A DNA stretch of 64,000 bases from Pseudonocardia endophytica (GTDB taxonomy: Bacteria > Actinomycetota > Actinomycetes > Mycobacteriales > Pseudonocardiaceae): positions 992,001-1,056,000 of the forward strand of contig NZ_SMFZ01000002.1 in NCBI RefSeq assembly GCF_004339565.1, written 5' to 3'. Both the position numbers and the translations under genes were made by a program. The notes under the pieces were generated by a model. The model was not told the DNA's origin and ran no database searches. It saw nothing but the letters and a program-made list of their open reading frames with translations. Below are positions 1-9,496 of the stretch, one piece after another. Each line of letters starts with the position of its first letter. The first letter of the stretch is position 1.

Positions 1-212
1 CCGCGAGCGGAATCGGACGGCTCGGGGCGATCTCCGGTCCGCTGATCGCCGGCTCGCTCGTCGCGGCCGGGATCGCGTACCCGTGGGGCTTCTACGTGTT
101 CGCCGCCGTCGCGCTGGCCGGTGCGGTCGCGATCGTGGCCGTGCGCAGGCGGGACGCGGCGGACGACCGCGAGATCGAGCCGTCCGCCCCGTCCGCTCCG
201 CCGGCGGGCTGA
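1..212 (+). CDS. C-terminal end of an MFS-type transporter (partial)
   Basis: The frame is open from base 3 to a TGA at 210-212. It encodes a hydrophobic stretch (SGPLIAGSLVAAG, then WGFYVFAAVALAGAVAIVAV) followed by a short charged tail. A last transmembrane helix followed by a basic patch (RRRDA) is typical of the end of a major facilitator permease. The start and nearly all of the protein lie outside the window, so neither family nor substrate can be named. It is convergent with glgB, with a gap of only 24 bases between the stop codons. Confidence 0.55.
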   Translation, partial: ASGIGRLGAISGPLIAGSLVAAGIAYPWGFYVFAAVALAGAVAIVAVRRRDAADDREIEPSAPSAPPAG

Positions 213-236
213 GCGACCGGGCTCAGCGTCCGGGAG

Positions 237-3044
237 TCAGTCCGACGACGTCCCGCCGGTGTCCGACGTCCCGGTCCCGGACGTCCCGGTGACGAACGAG
301 CCGGTCCGCACGGCCCGGACACCGGGCGCCCCGGTGGCCGTCGGGGTCACGGTCGGCGACGCCGTCGCGGGGCCCTCGGGAGCCGCGTCGTCGGCGTCGT
401 CGGTCCCGGAGCTCCCGGCCGCGTTGATCTCGACGCCGGACGACTCCGTCGCAGATCCCGACGCTCGTGGTTCGACGGCCGCGGTGTCGCCCACGGCCTC
501 GGTGTCGGCCACGGCTTCGGTGTCGGCCACGGCTTCGGTGTCGGCCACGGCTTCGGTGTCGGCCACGGCTTCGGTGTCGGCCACGGCTTCGGTGTCGGCC
601 ACGGCTTCGGTGTCGGCCACGGCTTCGGTGTCGGCCACGGCGTCGGGAGCCGTGTCGGGCCCGGTGCCGGCTGCCCCGCCGGGCGGGGTCTCGGGCACGG
701 CGTCGTCCGGAGTGGCAGGCGCCGGGACGTCCGTGTCCTCCGGCGTCGGCGGGATCTGACCGGCGGGCACCGACGGCGGCAGCGCGGACGTCGTGGCCGG
801 GGCCTCCTGGGACAGGACGGCGCCGCCGGAGTCGGCCGGGACCAGCCACAACACACCGGACGGCGGCAGGCGCAGCGACGCGGAGGCGGGCTGCCCGTGC
901 CACATCACCGGCTCCGCGACGACCGACCCCAGGTTCCCGACGCCCGACCCGCCGTAGCTCTCGGCGTCGGTGTTCAGCACCTCGGTCCAGCGGCCGGGGA
1001 ACGGCAGCCCGACCCGGTAGTTCTCGTTCGGCGCCCCGGAGAAGTTCGCGACGCAGGCCAGCACGGTCGGGCGACCCTCGTCGTCGGTGCCGTGGCGCAG
1101 GAAGCTGAGCACGTTGCCCGCCGCGTCGTTGGCGTCGATCCACGCGAAGCCGTCCGGAGTGGTGTCCTTGCGCCACAACGCCGAATGGTCGCGGTACATC
1201 CGGTTCAGGTCGCCGACGAGCGTCTTGCACCCGCCGTGCAGCGGGTCGGCCAGCAGGTGCCAGTCCAGCGACCGCTGCTCGGACCACTCCCTCGGCTGCC
1301 CGAACTCAGCCCCCATGAACAGCAGCTGCTTACCGGGGTGGGCCCACATGTAGGCGAGCAGCGCGCGCACACCGGCGGCCTTGTTCCACTCGTCGCCCGG
1401 CATCCGGGTCCACAGCGAACCCTTGCCGTGCACGACCTCGTCGTGGCTGATCGGCAGGACGTAGTTCTCGCTGAACGCGTACATCAGCGAGAACGTCATC
1501 TGGTTGTGGTGGTAGCTGCGATGCACCGGGTCGTGCGCCAGATAGTCCAGCGTGTCGTGCATCCAGCCCATGTTCCACTTGAACCCGAACCCGAGTCCGC
1601 CCATGTAGGTCGGGCGGGTCACGCCGGGCCACGCCGTGGACTCCTCGGCGATCGTCACGACGCCGGGGTGCTCCCGGTAGACGGTCGCGTTCATCTCCTG
1701 CAGGAACGCGACCGCGTCCAGGTTTTCCCGTCCACCGTGGACGTTCGGGAGCCACTGCCCGTCGGCGCGTGAGTAGTCCAGGTAGAGCATCGACGCGACG
1801 GCGTCCACCCGCAGGCCGTCCAGGTGGAACGACTCCAGCCAGTACAGCGCGTTCGCGACCAGGAAGTTCTTCACCTCCGGACGCCCGAAGTCGAACACGA
1901 GCGTGCCCCAGTCCGGCTGCTCACCGCGGCGCGGGTCGGCGTGCTCGTAGCAGGGCGTGCCGTCGAAGCGGGCCAGCGCCCACTCGTCGCGCGGGAAGTG
2001 CGCCGGCACCCAGTCGACGATCACGCCGTAGCCCGCCCGGTGCAGCGTGTCGACGAAGTACCGGAAGTCGTCCGGGGTGCCGAAGCGCGCCGTCGGGGCG
2101 TAGTAGGACGTGACCTGGTAGCCCCAGGATCCGCCGAACGGGTGCTCGGCCACCGGCAGCAGCTCGACGTGCGTGAAGCCGGTCTCGGACAGGTAGGTGA
2201 CCAGGCGGTCGGCGATCTCCCGGTAGTCCAGCCCCGGCACCCAGGAGCCGAGGTGCAGCTCGTAGACGCTCATCGGCTCGGCGTGCGGCGCCCTGGTCGC
2301 GCGGGCGGCCATCCACTCGTCGTCGCCCCACTCGTGGACCGGCGCGGTGACCACGGACGCCTGCCGCGGCGGGATCTCGGTCGCGAACGCCATCGGGTCG
2401 GCCTTGTCCCGCCACACGCCGTCCTCGCCGAGGATCCGGAACTTGTAGCGGGACCCGACACCGACGTCCGGCAGGAAGATCTCCCAGACCCCGGAGCCGC
2501 CGAGCGAGCGCATCGGCAGCGCCCAGCCGGCCCAGCCGTCGAAGTCACCGGTGACGCGCACGCCCTGCGCGCTCGGGGCCCACACCGCGAAGCTCGTGCC
2601 GGTGACCGGGCCGGACGCCGTGTCGTAGCGCTGCAGGTGCGCGCCGAGCACGTCCCAGAGACGTTCGTGGCGGCCCTCGCCGATCAGGTGCAGGTCGACC
2701 TCGCCGAGGGTCGGCAGCCAGCGGTACGGGTCGTCGACGACCATCTCGCCGTCCACGCCGTGGTCGACGAGCAGGCGGTAGTCCCCGCCGGAGCCGGGGA
2801 CGACACCGGAGAACAGGCCCGCGTCGTGCACCTTGACCAGCTCGTGCGCGAGCTCGCGCTCTCCGTTGGGCAGCACGTGCACCGCGTCGGCGTGGGGGCG
2901 CAGGACCCGGACGACCGTGCCGTCGGCGTGCGGGTGGGCGCCGAGCACGGCGTGCGGGTCGTGGTGGGCACCACCCAGGAGCCGGTCGGTCGTCGCCTGG
3001 TCCGGGGGGCAGGGGTCGATCGCGCGCGTCTCCTCTTGCGTCAC
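237..3044 (-). CDS. glgB: 1,4-alpha-glucan branching enzyme with repetitive C-terminal tail
   Basis: GlgB makes the alpha-1,6 branches of glycogen-like glucan in the cytosol. The protein has the N-terminal beta-sandwich, a GH13 barrel and an all-beta C-terminal domain. Visible catalytic segments are GLRVDAV (nucleophile Asp about 414), IAEES (acid Glu about 467) and [12 protein letters not shown]. At 935 residues it is about 200 longer than usual for the family. The normal fold ends near residue 740 ([14 protein letters not shown]). The extra tail is rich in Pro, Thr, Ala, Asp and Glu and contains eight tandem VADT hexapeptides. Maltokinase lies upstream on the same strand, 149 bases away. 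The enzymatic assignment is secure; the role of the tail is unknown. Confidence 0.96.
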   Translation of the reverse strand: MTQEETRAIDPCPPDQATTDRLLGGAHHDPHAVLGAHPHADGTVVRVLRPHADAVHVLPNGERELAHELVKVHDAGLFSGVVPGSGGDYRLLVDHGVDGEMVVDDPYRWLPTLGEVDLHLIGEGRHERLWDVLGAHLQRYDTASGPVTGTSFAVWAPSAQGVRVTGDFDGWAGWALPMRSLGGSGVWEIFLPDVGVGSRYKFRILGEDGVWRDKADPMAFATEIPPRQASVVTAPVHEWGDDEWMAARATRAPHAEPMSVYELHLGSWVPGLDYREIADRLVTYLSETGFTHVELLPVAEHPFGGSWGYQVTSYYAPTARFGTPDDFRYFVDTLHRAGYGVIVDWVPAHFPRDEWALARFDGTPCYEHADPRRGEQPDWGTLVFDFGRPEVKNFLVANALYWLESFHLDGLRVDAVASMLYLDYSRADGQWLPNVHGGRENLDAVAFLQEMNATVYREHPGVVTIAEESTAWPGVTRPTYMGGLGFGFKWNMGWMHDTLDYLAHDPVHRSYHHNQMTFSLMYAFSENYVLPISHDEVVHGKGSLWTRMPGDEWNKAAGVRALLAYMWAHPGKQLLFMGAEFGQPREWSEQRSLDWHLLADPLHGGCKTLVGDLNRMYRDHSALWRKDTTPDGFAWIDANDAAGNVLSFLRHGTDDEGRPTVLACVANFSGAPNENYRVGLPFPGRWTEVLNTDAESYGGSGVGNLGSVVAEPVMWHGQPASASLRLPPSGVLWLVPADSGGAVLSQEAPATTSALPPSVPAGQIPPTPEDTDVPAPATPDDAVPETPPGGAAGTGPDTAPDAVADTEAVADTEAVADTEAVADTEAVADTEAVADTEAVADTEAVADTEAVGDTAAVEPRASGSATESSGVEINAAGSSGTDDADDAAPEGPATASPTVTPTATGAPGVRAVRTGSFVTGTSGTGTSDTGGTSSD
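502..645. repeat. 18-bp tandem repeat inside the glgB tail (8 units)
   Basis: Eight head-to-tail 18-base units (plus strand GTGTCGGCCACGGCTTCG, last unit with one change) lie in the 3' part of glgB. Read on the minus strand they encode the acidic hexapeptide EAVADT. The unit is a multiple of three, so copy-number change keeps the frame. A diverged unit (EAVGDT) flanks the array at about 484-501. Confidence 0.95.
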
Positions 3045-3193
3045 CTGCGGAACCGTACTGCGACCGGGTCATGGTCGCCCGTTGCGGGGGCGGCTGTCGG
3101 CCCACGGGCGGCGCACGCTCCCGCCCGGCCGATGATCAGTTGTCGGGCAGCGCGGGCGGACAGAGTTGTCCGTCCGTACTGCCGAGGAGTCGA

Positions 3194-4528
3194 TCAGCGG
3201 TGGAGGGCGACCAGGCGGCGGATCGAGGCCAGCGGGATCGGGGCCCACGACGGGCGGTTGCGCGTCTCGTAGACCGCCTCGTACACGGCCTTGTCCAGCT
3301 CGAACGCCCTCAGGAGCGCGCCGTCGGTGCGCGGGTCGTGCCCGGCGGCCTGCGCGTAGCCGTCGCTGAACGCCTCGCGGGTGCGTGCCGCCCAGTCCGC
3401 GGCGGCCTCGACGGCGCCCGCACCGGCCGTCGAGGACAGCACCTCGTGGTACGCCGCGTAGTCGAACGAGCGGAGCATCCCGGCCACGTCGCGCAGCGCC
3501 GAGTCCGGACGGGTGCGCTCGGCCAGCGGCGCCGACGGCTCACCCTCGAAGTCGATCACCAGCCAGCGGTCGGCCGTGCGCAGCGTCTGGCCGAGGTGCA
3601 GGTCGCCGTGCACGCGCTGGACCGGCACCGCCGTCGCCCGAGACCCGACGGCGTCGAACACGGCCCGGACGCCGGCCTCCAGCGGTGCCAGCTCCGGCAC
3701 CTGCGACACGGCGGCGGCGAGCCGCTCGCGCCATCCGTCGGCGAGCTCGCGCGGCTCGACGGTCACCGACCCCAGCGCACGCGTCAGTTCCGCGTGGACG
3801 ACGGCGACGGTCTCGCCGAGCCGCCGCGCCTCGGCCGTGAAGTCGGTGTCGCCGCGGCCTGCGACGGCGGCCCGGACGGTGCGCAGCGCACGCGTCCACC
3901 CGTCCTCGGACCCGGCGGCGAAGTCCTGCAGCATGCCGAGCGACGCCGGCTCGCCGTCCACCGTGCCCTCGACGGCTCCCTGCAGCGCGGCGACGCACGT
4001 GCTGCCCTCCGCCCGCAGCGCCCGGTGCAGCTCCAGGTCCGGGTTCAGCCCGGGCAGCACGCGCCGGAACAGCTTGAAGATCGTGTGGTCGCCCCAGACG
4101 ACGGACGTGTTGGACTGCTCGGCGCCGAGCACCCGGCCGGGGACGTCGCGCGGCAGGTCGGCGTGCGGCTCGGGGACGAAGCGCAGGTCGCCGACGGTGC
4201 GCCCGTCCCGCACCGCCTCCAGCAGCCAGGACGTGACGCGGGGATCCCACAGGCCGTCGTAGATCGTCATCTCGGGTCCGCTCTCGATGACCGCCTGCGA
4301 CGGCACGCCCGGCGCCGGGGACGCCGCGACCAGCAGCTGGTAGCGATGCGACGGCCCGTCCTCGAAATGGACGTCGACGAGTGCGTGCTCGAGCGTGGGG
4401 CCGTCGTCGGAGAGCGGGGTCCTGGCGGCCACCTCGACGGAGCGGATCGTCCGGCCCTTCGCGGCGAACCAGCGCTGGGTCGGCAGCCATCCGGGGAGCA
4501 GACCGGCGAGGGGGTCGGTCGGGCTCAC
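3194..4528 (-). CDS. mak: Maltokinase (Mak/Pep2), ATP-dependent
   Basis: Phosphorylates maltose to maltose 1-phosphate, the donor for GlgE. The 444-residue length is normal. The N-terminal cap segment PTQRWFAAKGR is typical of the family. The kinase core shows VQRVHGDLHLGQTL (Brenner-type catalytic loop with HGD) and VIDFEGEPSAPLAERTRPDS (metal-binding DFEGEP). The ATG start is used. It is co-oriented with glgB and divergent from a TreS-like gene, matching the TreS-Mak-GlgE-GlgB route in which trehalose-derived maltose is turned into glucan. In many actinobacteria this kinase is fused to or adjacent to TreS. Confidence 0.93.
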   Translation of the reverse strand: MSPTDPLAGLLPGWLPTQRWFAAKGRTIRSVEVAARTPLSDDGPTLEHALVDVHFEDGPSHRYQLLVAASPAPGVPSQAVIESGPEMTIYDGLWDPRVTSWLLEAVRDGRTVGDLRFVPEPHADLPRDVPGRVLGAEQSNTSVVWGDHTIFKLFRRVLPGLNPDLELHRALRAEGSTCVAALQGAVEGTVDGEPASLGMLQDFAAGSEDGWTRALRTVRAAVAGRGDTDFTAEARRLGETVAVVHAELTRALGSVTVEPRELADGWRERLAAAVSQVPELAPLEAGVRAVFDAVGSRATAVPVQRVHGDLHLGQTLRTADRWLVIDFEGEPSAPLAERTRPDSALRDVAGMLRSFDYAAYHEVLSSTAGAGAVEAAADWAARTREAFSDGYAQAAGHDPRTDGALLRAFELDKAVYEAVYETRNRPSWAPIPLASIRRLVALHR

Positions 4529-4836
4529 GTGCGTCTCCCCGGGTCGTCGTGCGCGTCCGACCGTCGATCAGACCACACGCCCGCCGACGGTGCCGCGGCA
4601 CGCCGCCCGGCCGCCGGGTTCCACGACACCCCGCTGTTACAGTCCGCCGCAGTCGCGACTGCGGTGCGTCATCACGCACGCCGCGGCCGTTCCGCCCCGG
4701 CACGTTCGCGGCCGGGAACCCATACTGAGCCTCGAACGGTGAACACGTGTCCGGACGTCCCGACGCTGTTGCAGCGCATGCCCACGATGGTCACGGAACG
4801 TCCGGCACGCCCGACGACCCGGTTCAGGGGGACGGC
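4529..4836. other. Divergent intergenic region mak / treS-like
   Basis: About 300 bases separate the two divergent starts and should hold promoters for both glucan genes. The only structured feature seen is an 18-bp palindrome at 4647-4664. A GTG at 4747 could extend the plus-strand gene by 30 residues, but it has no good Shine-Dalgarno sequence. Confidence 0.6.
4647..4664. promoter_or_regulatory. Perfect 18-bp palindrome, candidate operator
   Basis: CCGCAGTCGCGACTGCGG equals its own reverse complement and sits about midway between the divergent mak and treS-like starts. A homodimeric regulator of the glucan genes could bind here. No regulator gene lies next to it, so the protein is unknown. 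Confidence 0.4.
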
Positions 4837-7062
4837 ATGGCGGACGAGCCCACGCACGAGCCGTCGGCGAGCGACATCACGTTCGCGGAGTACTACCACC
4901 CGGCGCGACCGCGCAGCCTGCGTCACCGCCCGCGGGTCCGCTCCGCGATCCGGCGGCATTCCGTCTCCCAGGACGGCCCGGCAGACGGGGCGAACCCCGG
5001 TTACGTCTCGTGGCTGGTCAACCAGTCCATGCTCGGCCACGCCGACGAGCTCGCCCGCCAGTTCTCCGGCCAGGGCTCGATGTGGCAGAACTCGTTCGCC
5101 AACCCGAGCCCGCGCCAGGCCGTGGAGACCGCGTCGGTCTGGTTCACCGCCTACCCGATCTCGTTGATCACCGCGCCGGGCACGTCGTTCCTCGGTGCGC
5201 TCGGCGACGAGGGACTGTGGGAGGCGTTCGAGAAGATCGGCATCGAGGCCGTCCACACCGGACCGGTGAAGCGGGCGGGCGGGATCACCGGCTGGCAGCC
5301 GACGCCCAGTGTGGACGGGCACTTCGACCGGATCTCCAACGAGATCGACCCGGCGTTCGGCACCGAGGACGAGTTCCGCCGGATGTGCGCGACGGCCACC
5401 TGGTACGGCGGCACCGTCATCGACGACATCGTGCCCGGCCACACGGGCAAGGGCGCCGACTTCCGGCTCGCCGAGCTCGGCCACTCGCACTACCCGGGCA
5501 TCTATCACATGATCGAGATCGAGGAGCGGGACTGGGCGGACCTGCCGGACGTCCCGCCGGGGCGCGACTCGGTCAACCTGGACGCCGTCACCGAGGAGAT
5601 CCTGGAGAAGCGCGGCTACATCGTCGGGCGGCTCCAGCGGGTGATCTTCTACCGGGAGGGCGTGAAGGAGACGAACTGGTCGGTGACCGGGCCGGTCACC
5701 GGCGTCGACGGCGTCACCCGCCGCTGGGTCTACCTGCACTACTTCAAGGACGGGCAGCCGTCGATCAACTGGCTGGACCCGACGTTCGCCGGCGTGCGGA
5801 TGGTGATCGGCGACGCGCTGCACTCGCTCGCCGACCTCGGCTCCGGTGCGCTCCGCCTGGACGCCAACGGGTTCCTCGGCGTGGAGAAGAGCGCGGAGGG
5901 GGCGCCCGGGTGGTCGGAGGGCCACCCGACGTCGGAGGCGGCCAACCACATCATCGCCAGCATGGTGCGCAAGGTCGGCGGGTTCACGTTCCAGGAGCTG
6001 AACCTGACGATCGACGACATCCGCGTCACCTCAGAGGCCGGCGCGGACCTGTCCTACGACTTCGTGAACCGGCCCGCCTACCACCACGCCCTCGCCACCG
6101 CGGACACCGAGTTCCTGCGACTGACGCTGCGGACGTCCCTCGAGCTGGGCGTCGACCCGGCGTCGCTCGTGCACGCGTTGCAGAACCACGACGAGCTGAC
6201 CTACGAGCTCGTGCACTGGACGGCCGGGCACGCCGACGACCTGTTCTCCTTCCGCGGCGAGGAGATCACCGGCGGGGAGCTGGCCGACACGATCCGCCGC
6301 GACCTGGTCGACCACGTCGCCGACGTCCCGTACAACCTGATCTTCACGACGAACGGGATCGCCTGCACGACGGCCACGGTGATCGCCGCGACGCTGGGCG
6401 TCGCCGACCTGGACTCCCTGTCCGCCGCCGACGTCGACCGGATCCGCCGCGCGCACCTGCTCCTGGTCATGTTCAACGCCTTCCAGCCCGGTGTGTTCGC
6501 GCTGTCCGGCTGGGACCTCTGCGGGATGCTGACGCTGCCGCCGTCCGAGGTCTCGGAGCTGCTCTCGTCCGGGGACACCCGGTGGATCTCCCGTGCGGCT
6601 CACGACCTGATGGGCGCCGACCCGTCGGCGACGCAGTCCTCGTCCGGCATGCCCCGCGGGCGCAGCCTCTACGGCACCCTGCCAGAGCAGCTGGAGGACG
6701 AGACCAGCTTCGTCCGCCAGATGCAGGCGATCCTGGCCGTGCGCAAGCGCTCCGGGGTCGCGACGGCCAGGCAGGTCGACATCCCCGACGGCTCCCACCG
6801 CGGGATGCTCGTGCTGGTCCACGAGGCCGACGCCCGCTACCTCGTGACGGTCCTGAACTTCTCCGACGAGGACGTCGACGGCACCGTCCGTTCCGAGCAC
6901 CTCCCGCCCGGATCGACGGTGACCGACCTGTTCTCCGACGAGACCGTCACGACCGTCGACGAGCTGAACAGCTTCCGCGTGGAACTCTGGCCGTTCCGCG
7001 CCACCGCGTTCGTGGTGCAGCCACCTCCGGTGGAGGAATCGGCGGACTCCACCGACGCATGA
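4837..7062 (+). CDS. Divergent GH13 trehalose synthase-like protein (maltose glucosylmutase type)
   Basis: This GH13-family protein of 741 residues is probably involved in trehalose-maltose interconversion. The start ATG at 4837 is chosen because AGGGGG lies 5 bases upstream; GTG 4747 is the longer alternative. GH13 regions are recognisable: I is [10 protein letters not shown] (D196/H202), II is [10 protein letters not shown] (nucleophile D342), III is FTFQELNL (acid E387) and IV is LQNHDELT (D452). Region I differs from classical TreS, which has an Asn before the His, and the protein is about 150 residues longer than usual TreS. It is divergent from maltokinase, which uses the TreS product, and this is the main reason for the assignment. 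It could be another GH13 transglycosylase. Confidence 0.7.
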   Translation: MADEPTHEPSASDITFAEYYHPARPRSLRHRPRVRSAIRRHSVSQDGPADGANPGYVSWLVNQSMLGHADELARQFSGQGSMWQNSFANPSPRQAVETASVWFTAYPISLITAPGTSFLGALGDEGLWEAFEKIGIEAVHTGPVKRAGGITGWQPTPSVDGHFDRISNEIDPAFGTEDEFRRMCATATWYGGTVIDDIVPGHTGKGADFRLAELGHSHYPGIYHMIEIEERDWADLPDVPPGRDSVNLDAVTEEILEKRGYIVGRLQRVIFYREGVKETNWSVTGPVTGVDGVTRRWVYLHYFKDGQPSINWLDPTFAGVRMVIGDALHSLADLGSGALRLDANGFLGVEKSAEGAPGWSEGHPTSEAANHIIASMVRKVGGFTFQELNLTIDDIRVTSEAGADLSYDFVNRPAYHHALATADTEFLRLTLRTSLELGVDPASLVHALQNHDELTYELVHWTAGHADDLFSFRGEEITGGELADTIRRDLVDHVADVPYNLIFTTNGIACTTATVIAATLGVADLDSLSAADVDRIRRAHLLLVMFNAFQPGVFALSGWDLCGMLTLPPSEVSELLSSGDTRWISRAAHDLMGADPSATQSSSGMPRGRSLYGTLPEQLEDETSFVRQMQAILAVRKRSGVATARQVDIPDGSHRGMLVLVHEADARYLVTVLNFSDEDVDGTVRSEHLPPGSTVTDLFSDETVTTVDELNSFRVELWPFRATAFVVQPPPVEESADSTDA

Positions 7063-7124
7063 TCGGCAAGTGTGGAGGACGACGGCCGTGAGTGGCCGAG
7101 GTGCTCCTCAGTGACTGATCATGG

Positions 7125-7676
7125 TCAACGGGATGCAGTGGCCACGACGGTGGTCATGACCATCGACGCCGCCTCAGTCGCACGTTGGCAGAGCTGGTCG
7201 ACGGGGATCGGCGGTGGATTCGTTCGTGTGAGTGCCTGCACCCGGATTGTTTGACCAGGAGCTGCGTCGATTGCTATCTGGCAGATCGGTCCGCCACCCA
7301 TAGTCTCGGCGGGAGCGTTCTGTACCGCGCCGAAACCATCGACCTGGGTGACTTCGGCGCCCGGAAGCTGTGTAGCAGCGGTGGGATCGGCCGGAATTAG
7401 TTGAATGTTGAAATCCACGCCTTTTCGGCTCAGCCAAGTGCACGTCGGAGATGGCAGCCCTTCGACGTTCCGCGTGCTGGGTTTGCCCCCACCAAGTTCG
7501 AGGCGGATCTGTTGTTCTTCACTTAGCATCGAGCACGCTGACGTTCGTTGGACGTCGATCTCGGCGGGCCGAGGTGGAAACAATGCGGTCCTCGGTGTCG
7601 AGTCGCTTGTAGAGCAGCCTACGAGGCCTATGAGCAGAATGGCAGGAACTAGGTGCAGGCCGAGGCGGACGATCAT
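7125..7676 (-). CDS. DUF3558-type lipoprotein
   Basis: A 183-residue precursor with an N-terminal hydrophobic segment ending in a lipobox (LIGLVGC, Cys about 21), so probably a lipid-anchored cell-surface protein. The rest matches the DUF3558 pattern seen in Pseudonocardiales: an early conserved Cys-containing block (SACSMLSEEQ), a central CTW motif, a GFG motif near the middle and a late Cys. The ATG overlaps the stop of the upstream gene by 4 bases (ATGA), so the two are translationally coupled. Function is unknown. Base composition is less GC-rich than the flanking glucan genes. Confidence 0.75.
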   Translation of the reverse strand: MIVRLGLHLVPAILLIGLVGCSTSDSTPRTALFPPRPAEIDVQRTSACSMLSEEQQIRLELGGGKPSTRNVEGLPSPTCTWLSRKGVDFNIQLIPADPTAATQLPGAEVTQVDGFGAVQNAPAETMGGGPICQIAIDAAPGQTIRVQALTRTNPPPIPVDQLCQRATEAASMVMTTVVATASR

Positions 7677-8083
7677 CGAGCAAGGCTAGTTTCGTCTATT
7701 TCCCGCTTGATCTCGTCCTCCGTCCGACCATATGTTCGCGCGGTATCTATCAGGCGAGATGCGACGGCGTCGAGTTCCTCCCAATGTCTCCAGTGTGCCT
7801 CGAACAGACTCTGCGCTTTGCCTGCCAATGATTCAGGTTTGAGTACTTCGCGCGATACCGGGTCGAGACCGCAGAGTCCGATACCGATGTCTCCCCTGGC
7901 CTCTTGGAGGTAGGTGAGCAATTCGTTCGCGTGATCTCGGAACGCCCGGTGGACGGCGAGGACGTTGTCCGTGTTCACCTGCGTCATCAGCTTGTCCATC
8001 GCCTGCTGGAACGCAGGGTCTGCGTCGGGAGCCACATGCGGGAGGGTAGTGCCCGAAGCGTCCTGGGCGGGGCGGTTCCGCAC
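7673..8083 (-). CDS. Small helical protein, possible type VII (ESX) secreted substrate
   Basis: A 136-residue protein with a GTG start at 8083. It is predicted almost wholly alpha-helical, has no signal peptide, and ends in RTYGRTEDEIKREI, which contains a Y-x-x-x-E element like the C-terminal secretion signal of ESX/PE-type substrates. Its stop overlaps the start of the DUF3558 lipoprotein by 4 bases, so the two form a pair. I do not recognise a family by sequence alone, and the type VII link is inference from the motif and the helical build. No EccC/EccD genes are in the window. Confidence 0.6.
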   Translation of the reverse strand: MRNRPAQDASGTTLPHVAPDADPAFQQAMDKLMTQVNTDNVLAVHRAFRDHANELLTYLQEARGDIGIGLCGLDPVSREVLKPESLAGKAQSLFEAHWRHWEELDAVASRLIDTARTYGRTEDEIKREIDETSLAR

Positions 8084-8163
8084 GATCTGTTCACGTCCGA
8101 CTCATGATCGCGGGGAGTGGCATCACCGCGCCACCGGTGGCGCGTCCCGACCACTTCCGCTGA

Positions 8164-9186
8164 TCACCGGACCGGAAGGAGCCGCCCGTCCTGCCATCGG
8201 ACGAGCGTCAGGGTGTGGTCGGTCTGAGCGCCGGTGGTCGGATCGATGCCGAAGGCGCCGTAGAGCGTCGTGGTGCGCAGACCGGTCGCGGCGGACCAGA
8301 GGGCGTCCGGGTCGGTGGTCCCGGCCAGGTCGGTGCAGTGCACGGCGATCGCGGCGGCCGCTGCGGCCTGCACGGCCGGGTAGTCCGGGTCGGATCCGGT
8401 GATGTCCCGGTAGCGCGCCACGAACGCGTCCTCCTCGGGGCCGACGACGACCGGGTCGCCGGCCCCGGCCATCCACTGGGCCACTCCGTACGCGCCCTCC
8501 GGATCGGGCACGGCCTCGGCGAACGCGCGCACACCGGCCGCGACGGCGCCGACGACTGCGGGGTACCGCCGGTGCCCGGGTCCGGCGGAGCACCGGCGTC
8601 CGGCATCCGGGCCGGCGTCGGCGGTGGCACCGGGTGCGGACCGCTGCAGGCCCGCGATCAACCCCGTGTCGTGCTCGAACGTCCCGGCCGTGAACAGGAC
8701 GTCGCCGGTATCGGACAGCGGGACGCCGAGCGACGCTGCGGTGCGGCGCATCCCGTCGATCACCTGCGGACCGAACGTTCCCGGTCCGCCGACCAGACGG
8801 AGTTCGGAACCCGGACGGTGCTCGGCCACGTGTCGCACGAACGCCTCGCCGTACCGCTCCGTCGGCGTGATCACCGGGACGACCCGTCCGGGCACCTGGA
8901 GATCGCCACCCGCGCCGCCGTGGTTCCAGACGAGCCGGTCGTGATCACGCGCCCATCGCGCGGCAGCTCGGGCGGTGGACGTGCCGTACGGGCCGAGCAG
9001 CACGTCGCAGCGTCCGGCGAGCGCATCGAGAGCCGACGTGACCGAGGCGGGCGACGACCCGTCGTCGACGATCTCGATCCCGGCTCCACCGTCCAGGTCG
9101 CGCCAGGCCTGCAGCCCGGCAGCGGCTTGCGTGCCGAACCGCGCGAACCGGCCGGTCAGGGACAGTGCGGCGCCGATCCGGAGCAT
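8164..9186 (-). CDS. Periplasmic-binding-protein-like (Peripla_BP_6) protein lacking a signal peptide
   Basis: A 340-residue protein starting MLRIGAALSLTGRFARFG, which is the first strand and ligand loop of branched-chain amino acid/amide receptors. Later blocks (DVLLGPYGTSTARAAA; AYGVAQWMAGAG) also fit. The family normally has an export signal before this block; here the first Met sits on it, and in-frame upstream sequence is not signal-like. Residues about 192-215 are low-complexity and look poorly conserved. No permease or ATPase gene is adjacent. It may be a cytosolic ligand sensor, an orphan or a decaying gene. A GTG nine bases upstream is an alternative start. Confidence 0.6.
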   Translation of the reverse strand: MLRIGAALSLTGRFARFGTQAAAGLQAWRDLDGGAGIEIVDDGSSPASVTSALDALAGRCDVLLGPYGTSTARAAARWARDHDRLVWNHGGAGGDLQVPGRVVPVITPTERYGEAFVRHVAEHRPGSELRLVGGPGTFGPQVIDGMRRTAASLGVPLSDTGDVLFTAGTFEHDTGLIAGLQRSAPGATADAGPDAGRRCSAGPGHRRYPAVVGAVAAGVRAFAEAVPDPEGAYGVAQWMAGAGDPVVVGPEEDAFVARYRDITGSDPDYPAVQAAAAAAIAVHCTDLAGTTDPDALWSAATGLRTTTLYGAFGIDPTTGAQTDHTLTLVRWQDGRLLPVR

Positions 9187-9254
9187 GCCCGGCACGATAC
9201 GAGCGTGCGAGACGTACGGATCTGCGCGACCGCTCGATCCGTCCATCGCCCGTG

Positions 9255-9493
9255 GCAACCTGGATGCCCTCGTCTCCCGGCCACACGTCCGCTCCCCGGG
9301 CGAGGGCGACGCCTTCTGGAAGTCGTTCCAGGACGTCGTCGCCGACGACACGGTGCGCGGCAACCTCGTGCCGGATGCCCACATCGCCGCACTGATGCGA
9401 GAGCACGGCGTGACGACGATCTGGACGTCCGATCGCGACTTCCGGCGCTTTCCCGGGATCACCTCCCGCGACCCGGAGTCCTGGACGCCGTAG
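9255..9493 (+). pseudogene. VapC-type PIN-domain toxin remnant (C-terminal half)
   Basis: Translation of this stretch gives the C-terminal half of a PIN-domain ribonuclease: NLVPDAHIAALMREHGVTTIW, then TSDRDFRRFPGI, carrying two of the acidic metal-binding positions (D of PDAH and D of DRDF). The N-terminal half, with the first catalytic Asp, and the cognate antitoxin are absent. Upstream sequence in the same frame is unrelated and lies on top of the minus-strand binding-protein gene. It ends 3 bases from the glgE stop. I read it as a leftover of a VapBC module, not a working toxin. Confidence 0.65.
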
Positions 9494-9496
9494 CGC

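Noticed and set aside
121-759. 212-residue plus-strand ORF with ASVSAT repeats
   Set aside because: It is the antisense of the 3' end of glgB and its repeats mirror the 18-bp array; no start site or family match.
4747-4836. Earlier GTG start of the TreS-like gene
   Set aside because: No good ribosome-binding site, and the added residues (HAHDGHG) do not look like a conserved domain; ATG 4837 has AGGGGG upstream. Kept as alternative.
7072-7689. Plus-strand ORFs opposite the DUF3558 gene
   Set aside because: The minus-strand protein has a lipobox and a family-like cysteine pattern, while the plus-strand frames do not resemble any protein.
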